The translations under genes were made by a program, and so were the position numbers. The notes under the pieces were generated by a model. It did not search any database, was not told the DNA's origin, and worked only from the letters and a program-made list of their open reading frames with translations. From Arachis hypogaea (taxonomy: Eukaryota; Streptophyta; Magnoliopsida; Fabales; Fabaceae), in the NCBI RefSeq assembly GCF_003086295.3, contig NC_092050.1:147814699-147878698 (forward strand): DNA of 64,000 bases, in the 5' to 3' direction. Positions 36,560 through 47,884 of the stretch are shown in pieces. Within the stretch, counting starts at the first letter, position 1. Each line of letters opens with the position of its first letter.

Positions 36560-37297
36560 TCACCATGAAGGAGAAGTAGAAGGGGAAGCAGAAGAGGAGG
36601 AGAGACAATTATTGTTGCTATGTGACTGGTCACTTGCCGAGAAGGTAACCCTAAGCGAAGAAGCCTCTTCAGGGAGCTTCTTCATTGGACTCAAATCGAC
36701 ATCATCATCATCATAATCATCTAATTGAGAAGGGGAAGTTTCTGGTGTTTCAAACGGCGTTGTCATCATCACTTTGCCCTCTTCTTTTTCTTCTTGGTTC
36801 TCGTAAATGGGGTTGGATATGTACATAAGGTGCTGCTCTGGGTCCCCATTAACATTACTGCACTCGTGATGATGAGGAGGAGGAGGAGGGTGTTGTTCTA
36901 CTTCTTGTTGAAGTTTCTTTGGAGTAGGTGGAGCTCTGTTAATGAAGGAAGCAAGTGGGGAAGGAACAGAGACAAGTCCGATGCTATGAGGGGTACTTTC
37001 ATTTGCATTTGGATTTGGTTCTTCTGCCATGCAAACAAGGGAAGGAAAAAGGAAGCTTCTAGGAGGCTGGAATACGCCTTGTGCATAAACATTGTTGTTG
37101 TTATTCTTCAAGGTTGGATAAGAAGCGGCGGGTGTGGTGGTGGTGGTGGTGGTGGTGTTGGTCCTCGGGTGGCGGCGGCGGAGCAAGAGGGAGCAGTAGA
37201 GTTCAGCAAGGAGGACAAGGATGAGGGCGAGAACAATGGCAAGGCTTAGAACCGTTACCAAGGTTGCTCCCATGATCATCTTTGATGTGGCCTTCAT
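36560..37297 (-). CDS. Single-pass membrane protein of unknown function
   Basis: A single-exon gene of 245 residues. Residues 8-34 form one hydrophobic helix (TLVTVLSLAIVLALILVLLA) followed at once by the basic RRRHPR, so the short N-terminus is probably outside or lumenal and the long tail cytoplasmic. The tail is low in complexity: a T run (48-55), an N run (65-69), PPPPPHHH (137-144), an acidic patch DDYDDDDVD (193-201) and a serine-rich end. Embedded are motifs that look conserved in plants: QGVFQPPRSFLFPS (73-86), ISNPIYENQEE (160-170) and TPFETPETSPSQLD (180-193). The start is the first ATG, with a second Met at residue 7. I take it as a real plant-specific family member; the role is unknown. 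Upstream (37300-37600) is a promoter-like region without other genes. Confidence 0.8.
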   Translation of the reverse strand: MKATSKMIMGATLVTVLSLAIVLALILVLLAELYCSLLLRRRHPRTNTTTTTTTTPAASYPTLKNNNNNVYAQGVFQPPRSFLFPSLVCMAEEPNPNANESTPHSIGLVSVPSPLASFINRAPPTPKKLQQEVEQHPPPPPHHHECSNVNGDPEQHLMYISNPIYENQEEKEEGKVMMTTPFETPETSPSQLDDYDDDDVDLSPMKKLPEEASSLRVTFSASDQSHSNNNCLSSSSASPSTSPSW

Positions 37298-37649
37298 AAT
37301 AATTATGATCTTTGGAACACTATGATGGTCTATGGAGTATGATATGGTATGGCCTTAATTTGAGGAGCTTGGCTTTATTGTTGGTGGTGTGAGGGGCAAA
37401 GGCACGGTAATAAAGAGGGAGAGAGGGGAAGGACTCCTTTTTGGCGGGAAATGTCCTTTTTACCTTTTGACAAGGGATGGAAATTGGAATGAAGTAAGTT
37501 AAGGGCATGGAATCTTGAAAACAACTCCTAGGGAAGGGTAAAGGCTTTTTCTGTTTGAGTTCTGACCCTAGTAGTAGTAGCAGCAGGAGTTAAAACTTAA
37601 AAGTTCTGACTTTTGACTACAACGACCGTCAGAACAACTCATATCATAA

Positions 37650-38440
37650 AGAGTATATAAATTTACAAAGCAGTATATAAAAATACATAAATAAATAATA
37701 AGCATGACTTTTTTAAGAATTTTTTTTAATTATAAATTAAAAAAACACACCATATTTAATAGTGACAATTATTATTATCTTAAAAAATTAAGTTATATTT
37801 AACAAAAAAAAATTTTAATTAAAGCCTAAAAATCGCGTTTGAGAAAATAGTAAAATTTTTTATTTTATTTAAAAAAATCACAATTTGCCCGCTTATTATT
37901 TTTAGTGTGTGATAAAGAAATGTCTATCACAAAATGGTGAGATTATATAAATTTGGTGTTTCTAATTTTTTTGTATTGTTTTATTTTTTAAACAAACGAA
38001 TCGGACCTTTCGATTTATATTTATAAAAATTAAAAAAATTTTAATATTAAACTCGAACTGTTTGATTTTTATTTTCAAAAATAAAAAAATTTAAAAGTAC
38101 AAATTGAATCTTTTAATTTATAGTTTATTTTTTTAACCATTTAATTTGAATAATATCAATTAAAAAAAATAATGCCATATCAAAGAAAAATACCTAATCT
38201 TTCAATAATAATGTATTATACATATATTTAATTAATATTTAAAAAAAATTAGCCTTTAACTTCATGCTAAATATTTAGAAGAAGGTAGATGTTATAGTGT
38301 CTATATATAATTATCTAATTTATTAAAAAAATAAAAATTAATATTTAAATTAAAAAATTTAAAAATAAATATTTTTTTAATATTTAAAATTTATCATAAA
38401 AAATAAGTTTAGTAATTTTAGCACCAAAGCTAATGGCACA
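37650..38440. repeat. AT-rich DNA with a decayed 'aatcggac/gatttt' palindrome block
   Basis: Around 37995-38120 'cgaatcggacctttcgattt' is followed by two weaker copies (actcgaactgtttgattttt; attgaatcttttaattt). This is the same pattern as 3925-4115, more decayed. The remainder is featureless AT-rich DNA. Confidence 0.5.
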
Positions 38441-38449
38441 AAAAAATCT

Positions 38450-38880
38450 TAAAAAAATTTTATTACATGTAAAATTTTAGATTTTTTATTTAATTATTCT
38501 GTTAGTTTTTATAGTTTTATCAAATTTTTAATTAAATTTTATATTTTTTAATTAAATTTTTAGACTGCTTTTAATTTTGTATTTAAATCTTTTTTAATAT
38601 AAAAAATATTAAAATTAATTAAATATATTTTTACAAATTAAAGATATTCATAATTAAAAAACTAATTAGATTTTTAACCGCATATATTTAAAAAAAATAT
38701 TCTGTTAATTTTAATATTTTTGACATAAAAAAAGACTTAATTATAATATTAAAAACAGTATAAGAACACAATTAAAAAAAAGTTAAAAAATTTAATTAAA
38801 AAATTGATAAAATTATAAAAACCAAAAGAATTTTAAACTAATTTTTTAATTTTTAAGGTAATTGATCGTTCAAAAACTTA
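38450..38880. repeat. Foldback repeat of about 430 bp
   Basis: The left arm (about 38480-38640: ctgttagtttttatagtttt, atcaaatttttaattaaatt) pairs with the right arm (about 38700-38860) in inverse orientation. The outer ends are too AT-rich to place exactly and no clear target duplication was found. It is probably a MITE. Confidence 0.6.
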
Positions 38881-39591
38881 ATAACAGATGGTGGTTTGAA
38901 ATTTATTTATAAATTGATTACAACCATTTTTTGTTTGAAATTTCATAATAGTGGGCCGGTCCAATCTTTACCTTCAAAACATCCGTAATTTCTCAAAGCA
39001 GAAAAGGAAAAGGTTGCCCTCGTCCAAAAAGTAAAATAAAGGAATAGGCTGCCAGATCCTTCATTCTTCTTCCTCCGCTCCCAGCCTCGCCCTCTCTCCC
39101 CTTTTTATCTTTTAACCAAATAAAAGAAAAAAGTTCGCATAAAAGACTGCCACAATTGTGACACAACTTCAGCAATGTTCAAGAAGTTTTGAGATCTTAG
39201 TAGGCAATGACCAGTTACTCTCATGAAATACACGTAACGCACTTTTCTCATATCCTCAACTCGCAGAAGATAGGAATACGATCCATTTCTATTACAAATT
39301 TTCACAATCATGAAAGGTCAAAATGTTGCGTATAAACCACCTATGCTACCTCCATTAGTAGAGACGATGCAGAGCAACTGTTGTCAACCAACACGGGTAT
39401 AAGGCCATGGCTGGTTACCAGGTACAGAAATGGATTAACGGAATAGTCAACAATCTGCAATTATAATCCCACCTGGGAAATCTTTATCAATACCGACACT
39501 TCAGATGATACCACAGCACCATGATCATAATCACTGCAATCACCAACAATATGCTAATAAAGAAGGAACTTATTCATTATAATTTTATGCG

Positions 39592-42500
39592 TTATGATCC
39601 TCTCAAGGCTGCCATCCTAGCAGCTAAATCATCATAGTCAGGTAACTTGGGATGCACATGCCGAGCTTCTTTTGATCCATCTGCCTGAAACGTAGCAGCA
39701 CGATTGAATAGTTTGACTTTGTTAACTTCCATAGCTCCTGATTCTTCATGAGGAAGGGATGCTGATCTCGGTGGATGAGTCGCAATCCCTGGTGTCTCAT
39801 CAGGTCCTCCTAAGGTTCCATTTTTCACAGAAGAGTTATCAATTTGATGTCCATGGCGAGTTTTAGACTTTCTTCTTGATTTTTCAGGCAAAGGGATGGA
39901 TGGCTTTTTGCTATAATGGATCAGCAACCTATCTATTATCCTCTCATCTTCATCAGTCTTATGCCGCTCATCATCAAACAAGATTTGCAAGCCACGCTTT
40001 GATTCATCTCGTCTCCTGCTCCTTGATTTTCTACCAACTTCAGCATCTTCATTACTGCCGTCGTCGTTATTAGATCGTGATTTTGAGTGCTTCCTCCTCA
40101 CAGATTTGTGTTTTAATGCAGGGGCTTCCGCAGCATCTTCACGAACAGATAGCTCATTTTCATGAATCTGTTTATTTGGTCTTGAATGTCCATTGGCCTG
40201 CTGATCTTGTTCAGAATTATCCGAACCCAACTGGGTCCTCTCAGATGAGGACCCAGCATTGGGATTCTCCGGTGCTGAAGGATATGCAGGGATGCCAGAA
40301 GATACCAAGTTGTTTTCACGTATGGTGCGTTTAGAGTTATGCTTGACATAAGGGGGTGGGATGGCATTATTGTAGTAGGACTTTACCCTAGGAGTTTCAT
40401 CCCTTTGGGCTTGTCTCTCATGTACGCCACCATGAGCAAATGGCTCATTCGCATTGTTACTTGAAGGAAATCCAGCACGACCAGGAGACTTCCTAGAAGT
40501 GGCAGTGTCCTTGCTTTCTCTTAAAGGGATGGCATTCCCCCAACTATTATGCAGGTTGGAACCACCTTGGAATTGTTCCACTATGTTATCCTGAGATGAA
40601 GATCCAGTTGGTTTTAGCATACTACCCTCCTTCCAATATCCTCTATCACTCTTCTTAGATGTAACATCTACCCTTTGTGGTGACGGATCACTGCGACCAT
40701 CCCTTTTCTGAGAGACCTCGTCACAACTATTTGGCTGATTGAATCCATTTTCAGGTTGTTTGGATTTATAACGAAGATGATTTTCATCTCTTTTCGAAAC
40801 AACAGCTTCCTTGCCATAGTGGAGTCTGTGCTCATCATTTGGATAGCCAGGACTTCTCTGTAAAAAAATATCATGTTTGACTCCTTTCGAGGCAGCATCA
40901 TTTTCATGTAATGGTTTATTATCAGTCGGATGATTATGCTTGACTGTATTTTTTCCCTGCACAAGCATATATAGTGTTTCCCACCAGGGAATTATAATTT
41001 TAGAAAATTTCTCAAAACCGTATCCCACCAGGGAAATAAAAAGGATGTGCACAAAAGTAACTATATAAAACTGAAGGAAAAAATGTAAGTAAATTTAACT
41101 ATTTAAGTGTTGGGATTTTTTTTTTTTTCAAATAGACAACGAAGTTAGTCAAGTAATTAAACGGGAAAGAAAGAAGACAGCACCTGAGCAAATGCAACTG
41201 ATTTTGACATCCTCAGCTCAAAAGCTTTGGAGTCCCACTTTATTGAAAATTCTGAAGCAATATCCTGCATCAAGCGGACCTTCATCTCCAGTGTAAAAAT
41301 CTTCGAATTCAAATTTGCTGCAAACTGATAATTAGCAATTTAGGTGTCAGTTTAGAAACAAAATCATAAATATGTAAAACCTTTATTACAAAGGAAAGTG
41401 AAAAGTAACCTCTTGATTAACATAACATTCTAGGTCCCCGTATCTCTCCTGAAACATTTGCCGAAGATCACGCAACTCTGGTAAATCAGAAAATCTTGCC
41501 GCGGCAAACATCAGAGTGGATATAGCCTCCCTACATTCCTCAGGGCATCCACTGAAAGAAATTGGAGCAGTTGAAGCACGTTAAATATCCATTTCGAATT
41601 CAGCGCCAAATATTCAGACAGTATAATAGTACATATCAACCCACTAAAAAGAAGGTTCACATCATCATTTCACATGATATAATATTCTGATATAAAAAAT
41701 GTAACATCTTAATAAAATAATTTATGTTAAGTAGGTGGTGATTAACGAATATTCCTTGGCATTTTGTTGGACCGTTCTCTACTTCACATGCATACCATAG
41801 CATTATATGATTATTATTTTTAGATAATGAAATCTAGTCACAAAATTGAGACAGAAACATATGAAAAAGGATTGGATGAAGTTTGAATTTTGAACAAGAT
41901 ACAGCCTTGATTCTGTCACTTTCAGAAACCTCCAAAAAGAAGTGGCCTGAGAGATATGACCACTTATTTCTCTATGAGACGTTGTTCGGCACATTTGAAT
42001 ATTTGATTGGAGCCTGGTTTGACAATTCTCCATCACCCATTGAAATAATCCAAAGTTTTACACATTACACAACTAAAAGATTTATAATTCCAGCTTTATC
42101 AAATGATCAATTCAACACACATATCAAGCCTGACAGATTGACTTGATCAATTATCATGGAAAAACAGCTTTCTGTTTGGGGGAAAATAAGAGAATCAACA
42201 TGTAATTAATAGTTAAAACAGATTCGTACCTTAGTTTCTGCAGCACTGAGAGGTGTTTCAACACAAAATCGCATGATTGCTCAATAAAATCATAACAAGA
42301 TGACAGTGTCAACTCAGCAATCAACCCTTCAGCCTGTAATTGTATAACCATATCGCGAACAAGATTAAAGCTCAAAAGTTAAGGGAAAAAATACAGATAA
42401 TATTTGGCACAACTTTATGAAAAGCTCTCCTAAATTCATTTTCAATTATAAAAGAACAGTCACATCAGAGAGTCTTGCATCCTCTATATGCTTTAGATTT

Positions 42501-43041
42501 TAGAAACAGAAACATTTTCTCAGCTCAGTCAATTTCAATTCTAAAAACAAAACATATCTGAAAATCCTTTGACTATCAGTTGAATCAAGCTAAGACCAAA
42601 ACTAACACGTTCTTCTGAACACGAAACGGAAGATTGAGAAGCTGTGCATTGAACTCAGAGATCGAGTTCAGCGAAGAATCTCATCTCGCGTCATCGAGTC
42701 CACAAATTTCATGAAACAAAAACAGAAAAAAGAAATAAAAATCAATTACTCTGTTGTAAGCATTGTCCTCTAAACGATTCGCAAGCAGATCAGCGATGTC
42801 TCTCTTAAGAAACTTCTCCGTCGCCTTCCTCCTCCTCCTTATCACATCGATCCGATTCTTCGTCTGTTTAATCAACGATTTGCTGAAAAAAAAAATAAAA
42901 GGAGATTAAATGAGAAACGAAAACCACAATCGACGTAACGGTAATGAGGTGAAAGTTATGAAGAAGGAAGAAAAGAAGAAGATAAATCAAAGTGCGGAAC
43001 CATTTCGCGGCGAATCCCCGACCGAGGAGGCCGTCGAACAT
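39592..43041 (-). CDS. IST1-like protein (ESCRT-III regulator), complete
   Basis: Six exons join in frame: 43041-43001, 42882-42750, 42333-42230, 41551-41410, 41324-41184 and 40956-39592, all with GT-AG introns, giving 641 residues. The start MFDGLLGRGFAAKCKSLIKQ is the classic plant IST1-like N-terminus. The Ist1 helical domain spans about residues 10-187, with IDVIRRRRKATEKFLKRDIA, ELTLSSCYDFIEQSCDFVLK and NLNSKIFTLEMKVRLMQDIA. The long last exon is polar and disordered, and the protein ends LPDYDDLAARMAALRGS, which fits a MIT-interacting motif (D-D-L-x-x-R-x-x-x-L). IST1 proteins bind CHMP1/ESCRT-III and MIT-domain ATPases (VPS4/SKD1, LIP5) at endosomes during sorting of ubiquitinated cargo. 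No neighbour is functionally related. The assignment is firm; the exact paralogue is not determined. Confidence 0.95.
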
Positions 43042-43910
43042 TTTTGAAAGATCTGATTCGGTGGCGCGACTCAGTGAACGAGCTGACTCGGGAGCTCAGA
43101 ATGTGAGATTCGCCATTGACGAAGCCACGTTCATGTTTCTTACGCTTATTTATTCTTCGTTTTCTTTCTTCACACACAGCAATAGCACAGAACTCTATGT
43201 AGTGGAAGACCAACAACTGAAACCAGAAGAAAGGGAAAGCAAATAAAAGAGAGACAGCAGAATATTATTATTAAGGAAATAAAATAAATGAAAATAAAAA
43301 TGCAATTTGTTTCTTTTACTAGAGCTAAGCAAAAGGACGCTTTTTCAAGGTTAGTCAATTACCGGAATGACCTTTGGCTTTTGCGCGACGGTGATGGTAA
43401 CGTGACCGGCGGTGTTTTTGGTAAGAATGATGGAGGCTTATATTAGGTGTGCTTGCAAGGGAGGGAAGTAGATTGAGGAGAGGCAGATGAACCGTTGGAT
43501 CTTATGACTGTCTACGGCGCTTTAAACGTGATGAACGGTCACCATATTGGATTCGTGAGACCAATAGATGGAATCTGTGTGCTGAGCTTTTGTATCAGAT
43601 GTGGTAGGTTTTAACTTTTAACTGCCGTTTCTAACGGTTTCAAGTTTCAACGGTATCGGAGAATTGTGTAAGAACAGAATATTGTCCATTAAAAAAAATA
43701 ATTTCCGGATAAACCCCCCTCCCCCCTTCCCTTTTTACAATGCTACTTGATTAAATTTCGTTAATAATTTTGTTTTTTGAAAATGTATTATAACAAATTT
43801 TTTTTTTCCTTGGTGTTAATAATTTGGTTAATAATAGGGTTTTTTAAATTAATTAAATATTTTATTTATGAAAATATACAACATGTTAAATATTTATGAA
43901 TTATTCTCTA
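43042..43910. promoter_or_regulatory. Upstream region of the IST1-like gene
   Basis: This stretch lies directly 5' of the ATG at 43041 on the minus strand and contains no other gene. The first 200 bp are mixed in composition and probably 5' untranslated sequence. No TATA box can be placed with confidence. A C-rich run is at 43718-43730. Confidence 0.4.
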
Positions 43911-44142
43911 CATACAAGCGTTTTTTCCATACAAGTCATTTATATTCACGCGCTTTCACATTTTTCTCCGTGTCTCTTCTTCTTCTTTTTCTTCTTCTTC
44001 TTCGTAATTTTTTTCTCTTGTTATCATCGTCATCAACACTACCTCTTCCTCCTCCTCCTCCTCTTCCTCCTTTTTTCATTGAAATTTCTTCTCTTCTTTT
44101 CTTTTCTCTTTCTCTTCCATCATAAGTTATCTTGTTGTTGAA

Positions 44143-44224
44143 AATAATAAATAATTCAGGTTCAGATTGTCAATTGAACCAGAATGAAATTGATTATTGT
44201 TTTGAATCCAATTAAGTGGCTGAG
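44143..44224 (+). pseudogene. Decayed first exon of a FAR1-like gene
   Basis: It aligns over its whole length with exon 1 of the FAR1-like gene at 63416-63493: gattgtcaattgaaccagaa against gattttcagctgaatcaggg, followed in both by 'attgttttgaatc'/'aatttgaatct' and a donor-side 'gctgagg'/'tctgagg'. The ATG is now ATA and an in-frame stop is present, so nothing is translated. This shows the relic and the gene at the right edge share an ancestor. Confidence 0.7.
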
Positions 44225-44282
44225 GTGTGGTTCAATTCAGAAGAAAAAATATAGTATTAGAGGAAACATTTTTTTGTATTTG

Positions 44283-45290
44283 CAGCAAATTTGGGTGTAG
44301 CACGAAGATATTTGGGTGTAACACGAAGATATTTGGGTGTATTTTAAGAATTTTTGGGTGTATTTTTTTCTGATAAGTTCTACATAATTCAAAACTCTTC
44401 CTCTTCCTCTTCCTCCTTTTTATCTTCTACTACTTTTTTTTTCATCATCATCACCGTCTTGTTCTTCTTCTTTTTTTCTTATTCATCTTTTCCTTTTTGT
44501 TTTACCTTCTCAAAAGTTTCTTCTTGTTTTACTCTCTTAACAAGAATAAAAACAAAAAAAATCAAAAAAAGAAGAAGAAGAAACACATAATATTACAAAA
44601 TTACTTGGAAGATGATGAACATACATTCATTTAACTAAAAGAAAGAAAAAAATAAGGAAAAAAGAAGAAAAAAAAGCAGCATTAGAGAAAATATTTTTCT
44701 GTATTTGCAGCAAATTTGGGTGTAACACAAAAATATTTGGGTGTAACACGAAGATATTTGGGTATATTTTAAGAATTTTTTTGTGTATTTTTATTCTGAT
44801 AAGTTCTGCATAATTCAAAAATCTTCATCTTCCTCCTCCTCATCTTCTACTGCTTATTTTTTTTATCATCATCACAATCTTCTTCTTTTTCTTATTCATT
44901 TTTTCCTTTTTATTTTACCTTCTCAAGTTTCTTCTTGTTTTACTCTCTTAACAAGAATAAAAACAAAAAAATCAAATAAAAAAGAAGAAAAAATACATAA
45001 TGCTGTAAAATTACTTGGAAGAGGATTAACTTACATTCATTTAACTAAAAAAAAGAAAGAAAGAAGGAAAAAAGAAGAAGAAAAAAATACAGCATTAGAG
45101 AAAATATTTTTCTGTATTTGCAGCAAATTTGGGTGTAACATGAAGATATTTGGGTGTATTTTAAGAATTTTTGGGTGTATTTTTATTCTGATAAGTTCTG
45201 CATAATTCAAAACTCTTCCTCTTCTTCCTCCCCATCTTCTACTGCTTCTTCTTCCTCATCTTCTTATTTCATTTTCTTATAATTCTTCTT
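44283..45290 (+). repeat. Three tandem copies of a unit of about 415 bp
   Basis: Each copy starts gcagcaaatttgggtgta (about 44283, 44706 and 45120; spacing 423 and 414 bp). It continues with 'ttaagaatttttgggtgta', 'ctgataagttctgcataatt' and a CT-rich stretch, and ends in an AG-rich stretch. Similar 'gggtgtat' phrases occur in the first intron of the FAR1-like gene (63675-63805), so the unit is probably an expanded piece of that intron. Confidence 0.8.
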
Positions 45291-46282
45291 GGGAGAAAAA
45301 ATCAAACAAAGAAGGAAAAAAATACATAATGTTGCAAAATCAATAGAAAGAAGAAGAGGAAAAAAATTGCAGCAACAACAACAATAATAAAAAAATACCG
45401 ATAAAAATAAAACACGCGAAGAAAAAGGAGGAGAAATGCAAAGAAGAAGGAGAAGAAGAAGGAAGAGGAGGAGGAGAAGGAGGAACGCGAAGAAGAAGAA
45501 GCGTCTTCCATAATGGTGAGTGAGAGCGCGCTTTAGAAACGATTGAGTGACGCGCGTGTTATCACGCTCCAGTGGGTGAATGTAGTTTTTGTTAGACTTG
45601 GTCCAACTTATAAGACTTGTAAGCCAGAAAGACTTGTATGTATAGCATAACTCAATATTTATTGTTATTGGTGTAATCAGGGATTAGGGATGGCAACGGG
45701 TCCCATGGGGCAGGGACATGCCCCCCGCCCCCGCCACCCATAATCTGTCCCCGTCCTCATCCCATCCCCGCAACGGGTAATGGGGACCCCGTATCCGCCA
45801 GGAATCGGGGTCTCCACGGATACCCACGGATTTAAAAAAAATCAAAAAATTAAAAAATAAATTCACAGCAAGCAGACAAGTTTAGAATTCAATTCAACTA
45901 TAATACAAATTCAATTCAATACATATACAAATTCAACTGCTTTCATCTCACAAAATTATTGAATCTTCTTCACATATATAATGAATTTAACACCTCATCT
46001 TCATCTATTTCTAATTTTCAAATTCAAAATTTTCAAACTGAAACCCTAACCTCTCCAAAACATTGTGTCCAATGGCCATTACAGCATTTAATCCACCATA
46101 AATCTGTTCATTTCAATAACAGACATCTATTAATACATAAATCTTATACCAATTTCACATATCTCGTTCCAATCTCATCAATTTCATCAAATGTAAAACT
46201 AGTTTCATCAATTCTTTGTTATTCTTTGACACCCAAATTTGATGAGTAATAAGAATAGAGCATGCAATGAATTCAAATACTG

Positions 46283-46283
<1 letters not shown>

Positions 46284-46357
<74 letters not shown>

Positions 46358-46358
46358 A
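46284..46358. repeat. (GAAA)n microsatellite
   Basis: About 18 uninterrupted units lie inside the hAT-type element. The minus-strand reading gives repeated SFFL, an artefact and not a protein. Confidence 0.97.
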
Positions 46359-46727
46359 TCAAAACTGAGCAGGTTAATACACTGGATTGTGAGGTGGCGA
46401 TGCCTATGGAGGTGGAGGTGGAGCAACGGCGCAAGTGGGGGCGGCGACGTGGTTGCAGCCTCACCAGCGATGCACTAGGTGGTTTGAGAGGAAGAGAGGG
46501 TCGCGGGTGGTTGCGACGACGCGGCTGGAACCTCTTCGGTGACACACCAGATGGTTTAAGAGGAAGAGAAGGAAACGCGAGTGAAGACAGAGACGCGGGT
46601 GAAGACAGAAGTGTGGGTGGGACAGTGACGCGGCTAGAGTCTCGCCGGCGACGCACCAAGTTGTTTGAGAGGAAGGAAAAAAAAGAAAGTGTCTGGGTGA
46701 GACCGAGAAAGTGGCTAAGTGAGGGAG

Positions 46728-46730
<3 letters not shown>

Positions 46731-46758
<28 letters not shown>
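46731..46758. repeat. (AT)n microsatellite
   Basis: A short uninterrupted AT dinucleotide run inside the hAT-type element. Confidence 0.95.
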
Positions 46759-46761
<3 letters not shown>

Positions 46762-47360
46762 GGCATTTATGTAATTTCATATAAATGGATATTAAACGGA
46801 TATTCACAGAGTGGGTACTTCTTCTCTCGCCCCCTCCGTTTATTAAATGGGAATCCGTACCCGCTAGCCGCGAGAAAAATATGTCTCCCAAATTTATTCT
46901 CCAATAGATAAATTCTCACGGATACTCGCCCCGCCAGAAAAATTGCCATTCCTATCAGGATAAAGAACATAAATTTTTTAACTGCATTTAAAATATGTAA
47001 TAAACCAAACTCGGGTGATGTGCATTCGGAACGTTGTAGAGAAATTTTTCTATTCTCCACATTCTAGATAAGCACAACCATGCCTATATATAGATATACT
47101 TCGAGACAAGTTTGTTTGTACATTTTCTTTTTAAATTTTCTCAAATTTTGAAAACATATAATATAGGCCGACAATACATAGTCTTAGAAGATATCAACTG
47201 ATTAAAGGCAACATGATACTAGTTGGGGTATTGAATTTTGAGGTTGATTTGTCTCTTTTTTTTTTATTATTATGTAAGAATTATTAATTAAAGTATTTAA
47301 ATAGTTTTAGTTAAATTATATTAATTGAATGTTAAATTAATTTGTTTAAAAAAGATTCTA

Positions 47361-47705
47361 GATTATTTTGATTTAATTAATTAATTGACATATTAGGATA
47401 ATTTTATTTAATTAGTTAGAAGACACGTTAAAATTTTAATATTTTAGATTGTTTTAATTTAATAAATTAGTTGACATGTTAGAATATTTTGATGTTAGAA
47501 TATTTTTATTTAATTAGTCAGAAGACATGTTAAAATATAGATATTTTAGATTATTTTGATTTAATTAATTAGTTGATATGTTAAAATATTTTGATTTAGT
47601 TAGTTAGAAGACGTGTTAAAATATTGATATTTTAAATTATTTTAATTTAATTAATTAGTTAATATATTAGGATAATTTGATTTGATTAGTTAGAAAGTTA
47701 GTAGT
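47361..47705. repeat. Four tandem copies of an 86-102-bp AT-rich unit
   Basis: Copies begin near 47361, 47447, 47549 and 47635. Each contains gattattttgatttaattaa, 'gttgacatgtta' and 'agttagaagacatgttaaaat' with small changes. The second copy has a 16-bp internal insertion. It is non-coding. Confidence 0.8.
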
Positions 47706-47884
47706 TAAAAGAGAATACTAGAAGATGATTAATTAATTATTTAAAAATGAGATGAAGTTCTATTTTTTTATCTGATTACTTATTTGCATTAGGATATGAT
47801 TAATTAATGCTTTTAGATGATTATATCTGTAAATTAGAGATTTTTTATTTAATTTAATTAAATATTTAAATATAATAATTAATT

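Larger units (their letters stand above)
43911..45640 (+). mobile_element. Relic of a FAR1-type Mutator element
   Basis: The left edge 'catacaagcg...catacaagtc' (43911-43937) faces the right edge, which in reverse reads catacaagtctttctggctt, and the same motifs lie just upstream of the FAR1-like gene at 63068-63105. Behind the left edge come a TATA-like stretch next to CACGCGC (43947-43953), a pyrimidine-rich leader, a decayed FAR1 first exon, and three tandem copies of an intron-like unit. The coding body of FAR1 is gone. I found no clear 9-bp duplication. Confidence 0.65.
45685..46954. mobile_element. Non-autonomous hAT-type element
   Basis: The left end TAGGGATGGCAACGGG and the right end in reverse TAGGAATGGCAATTTTTC are the widespread plant hAT terminal motif. 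The flanking octamers tcagggat (45677-45684) and tcaggata (46955-46962) differ by a one-base slip, consistent with an 8-bp duplication. Both subterminal zones are GC-rich and contain 'cccgt'/'ggtac.ggat' phrases. The interior has simple repeats and a GC-rich block (46390-46700) whose open frames on both strands are arginine- or serine-rich and not recognisable genes. No transposase is encoded. Confidence 0.8.

Noticed and set aside
43868..45205. Several open frames rich in S, F, L and K
   Set aside because: They are translations of CT-rich and AG-rich tandem repeats.
43902..45650. Possible 9-bp target duplication for the FAR1 relic
   Set aside because: No matching 9-mers were found at the inferred edges, so the element edges are approximate.
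46208..46774. Open frames of 72-128 residues on both strands
   Set aside because: They run through (GAAA)n and (AT)n repeats and a GC-rich transposon block, with no recognisable domain.
47361..47705. Regular repeats of about 90 bp considered as a CRISPR-like array
   Set aside because: The whole unit is repeated with no unique spacers, and the DNA is plant nuclear. It is a simple tandem repeat.
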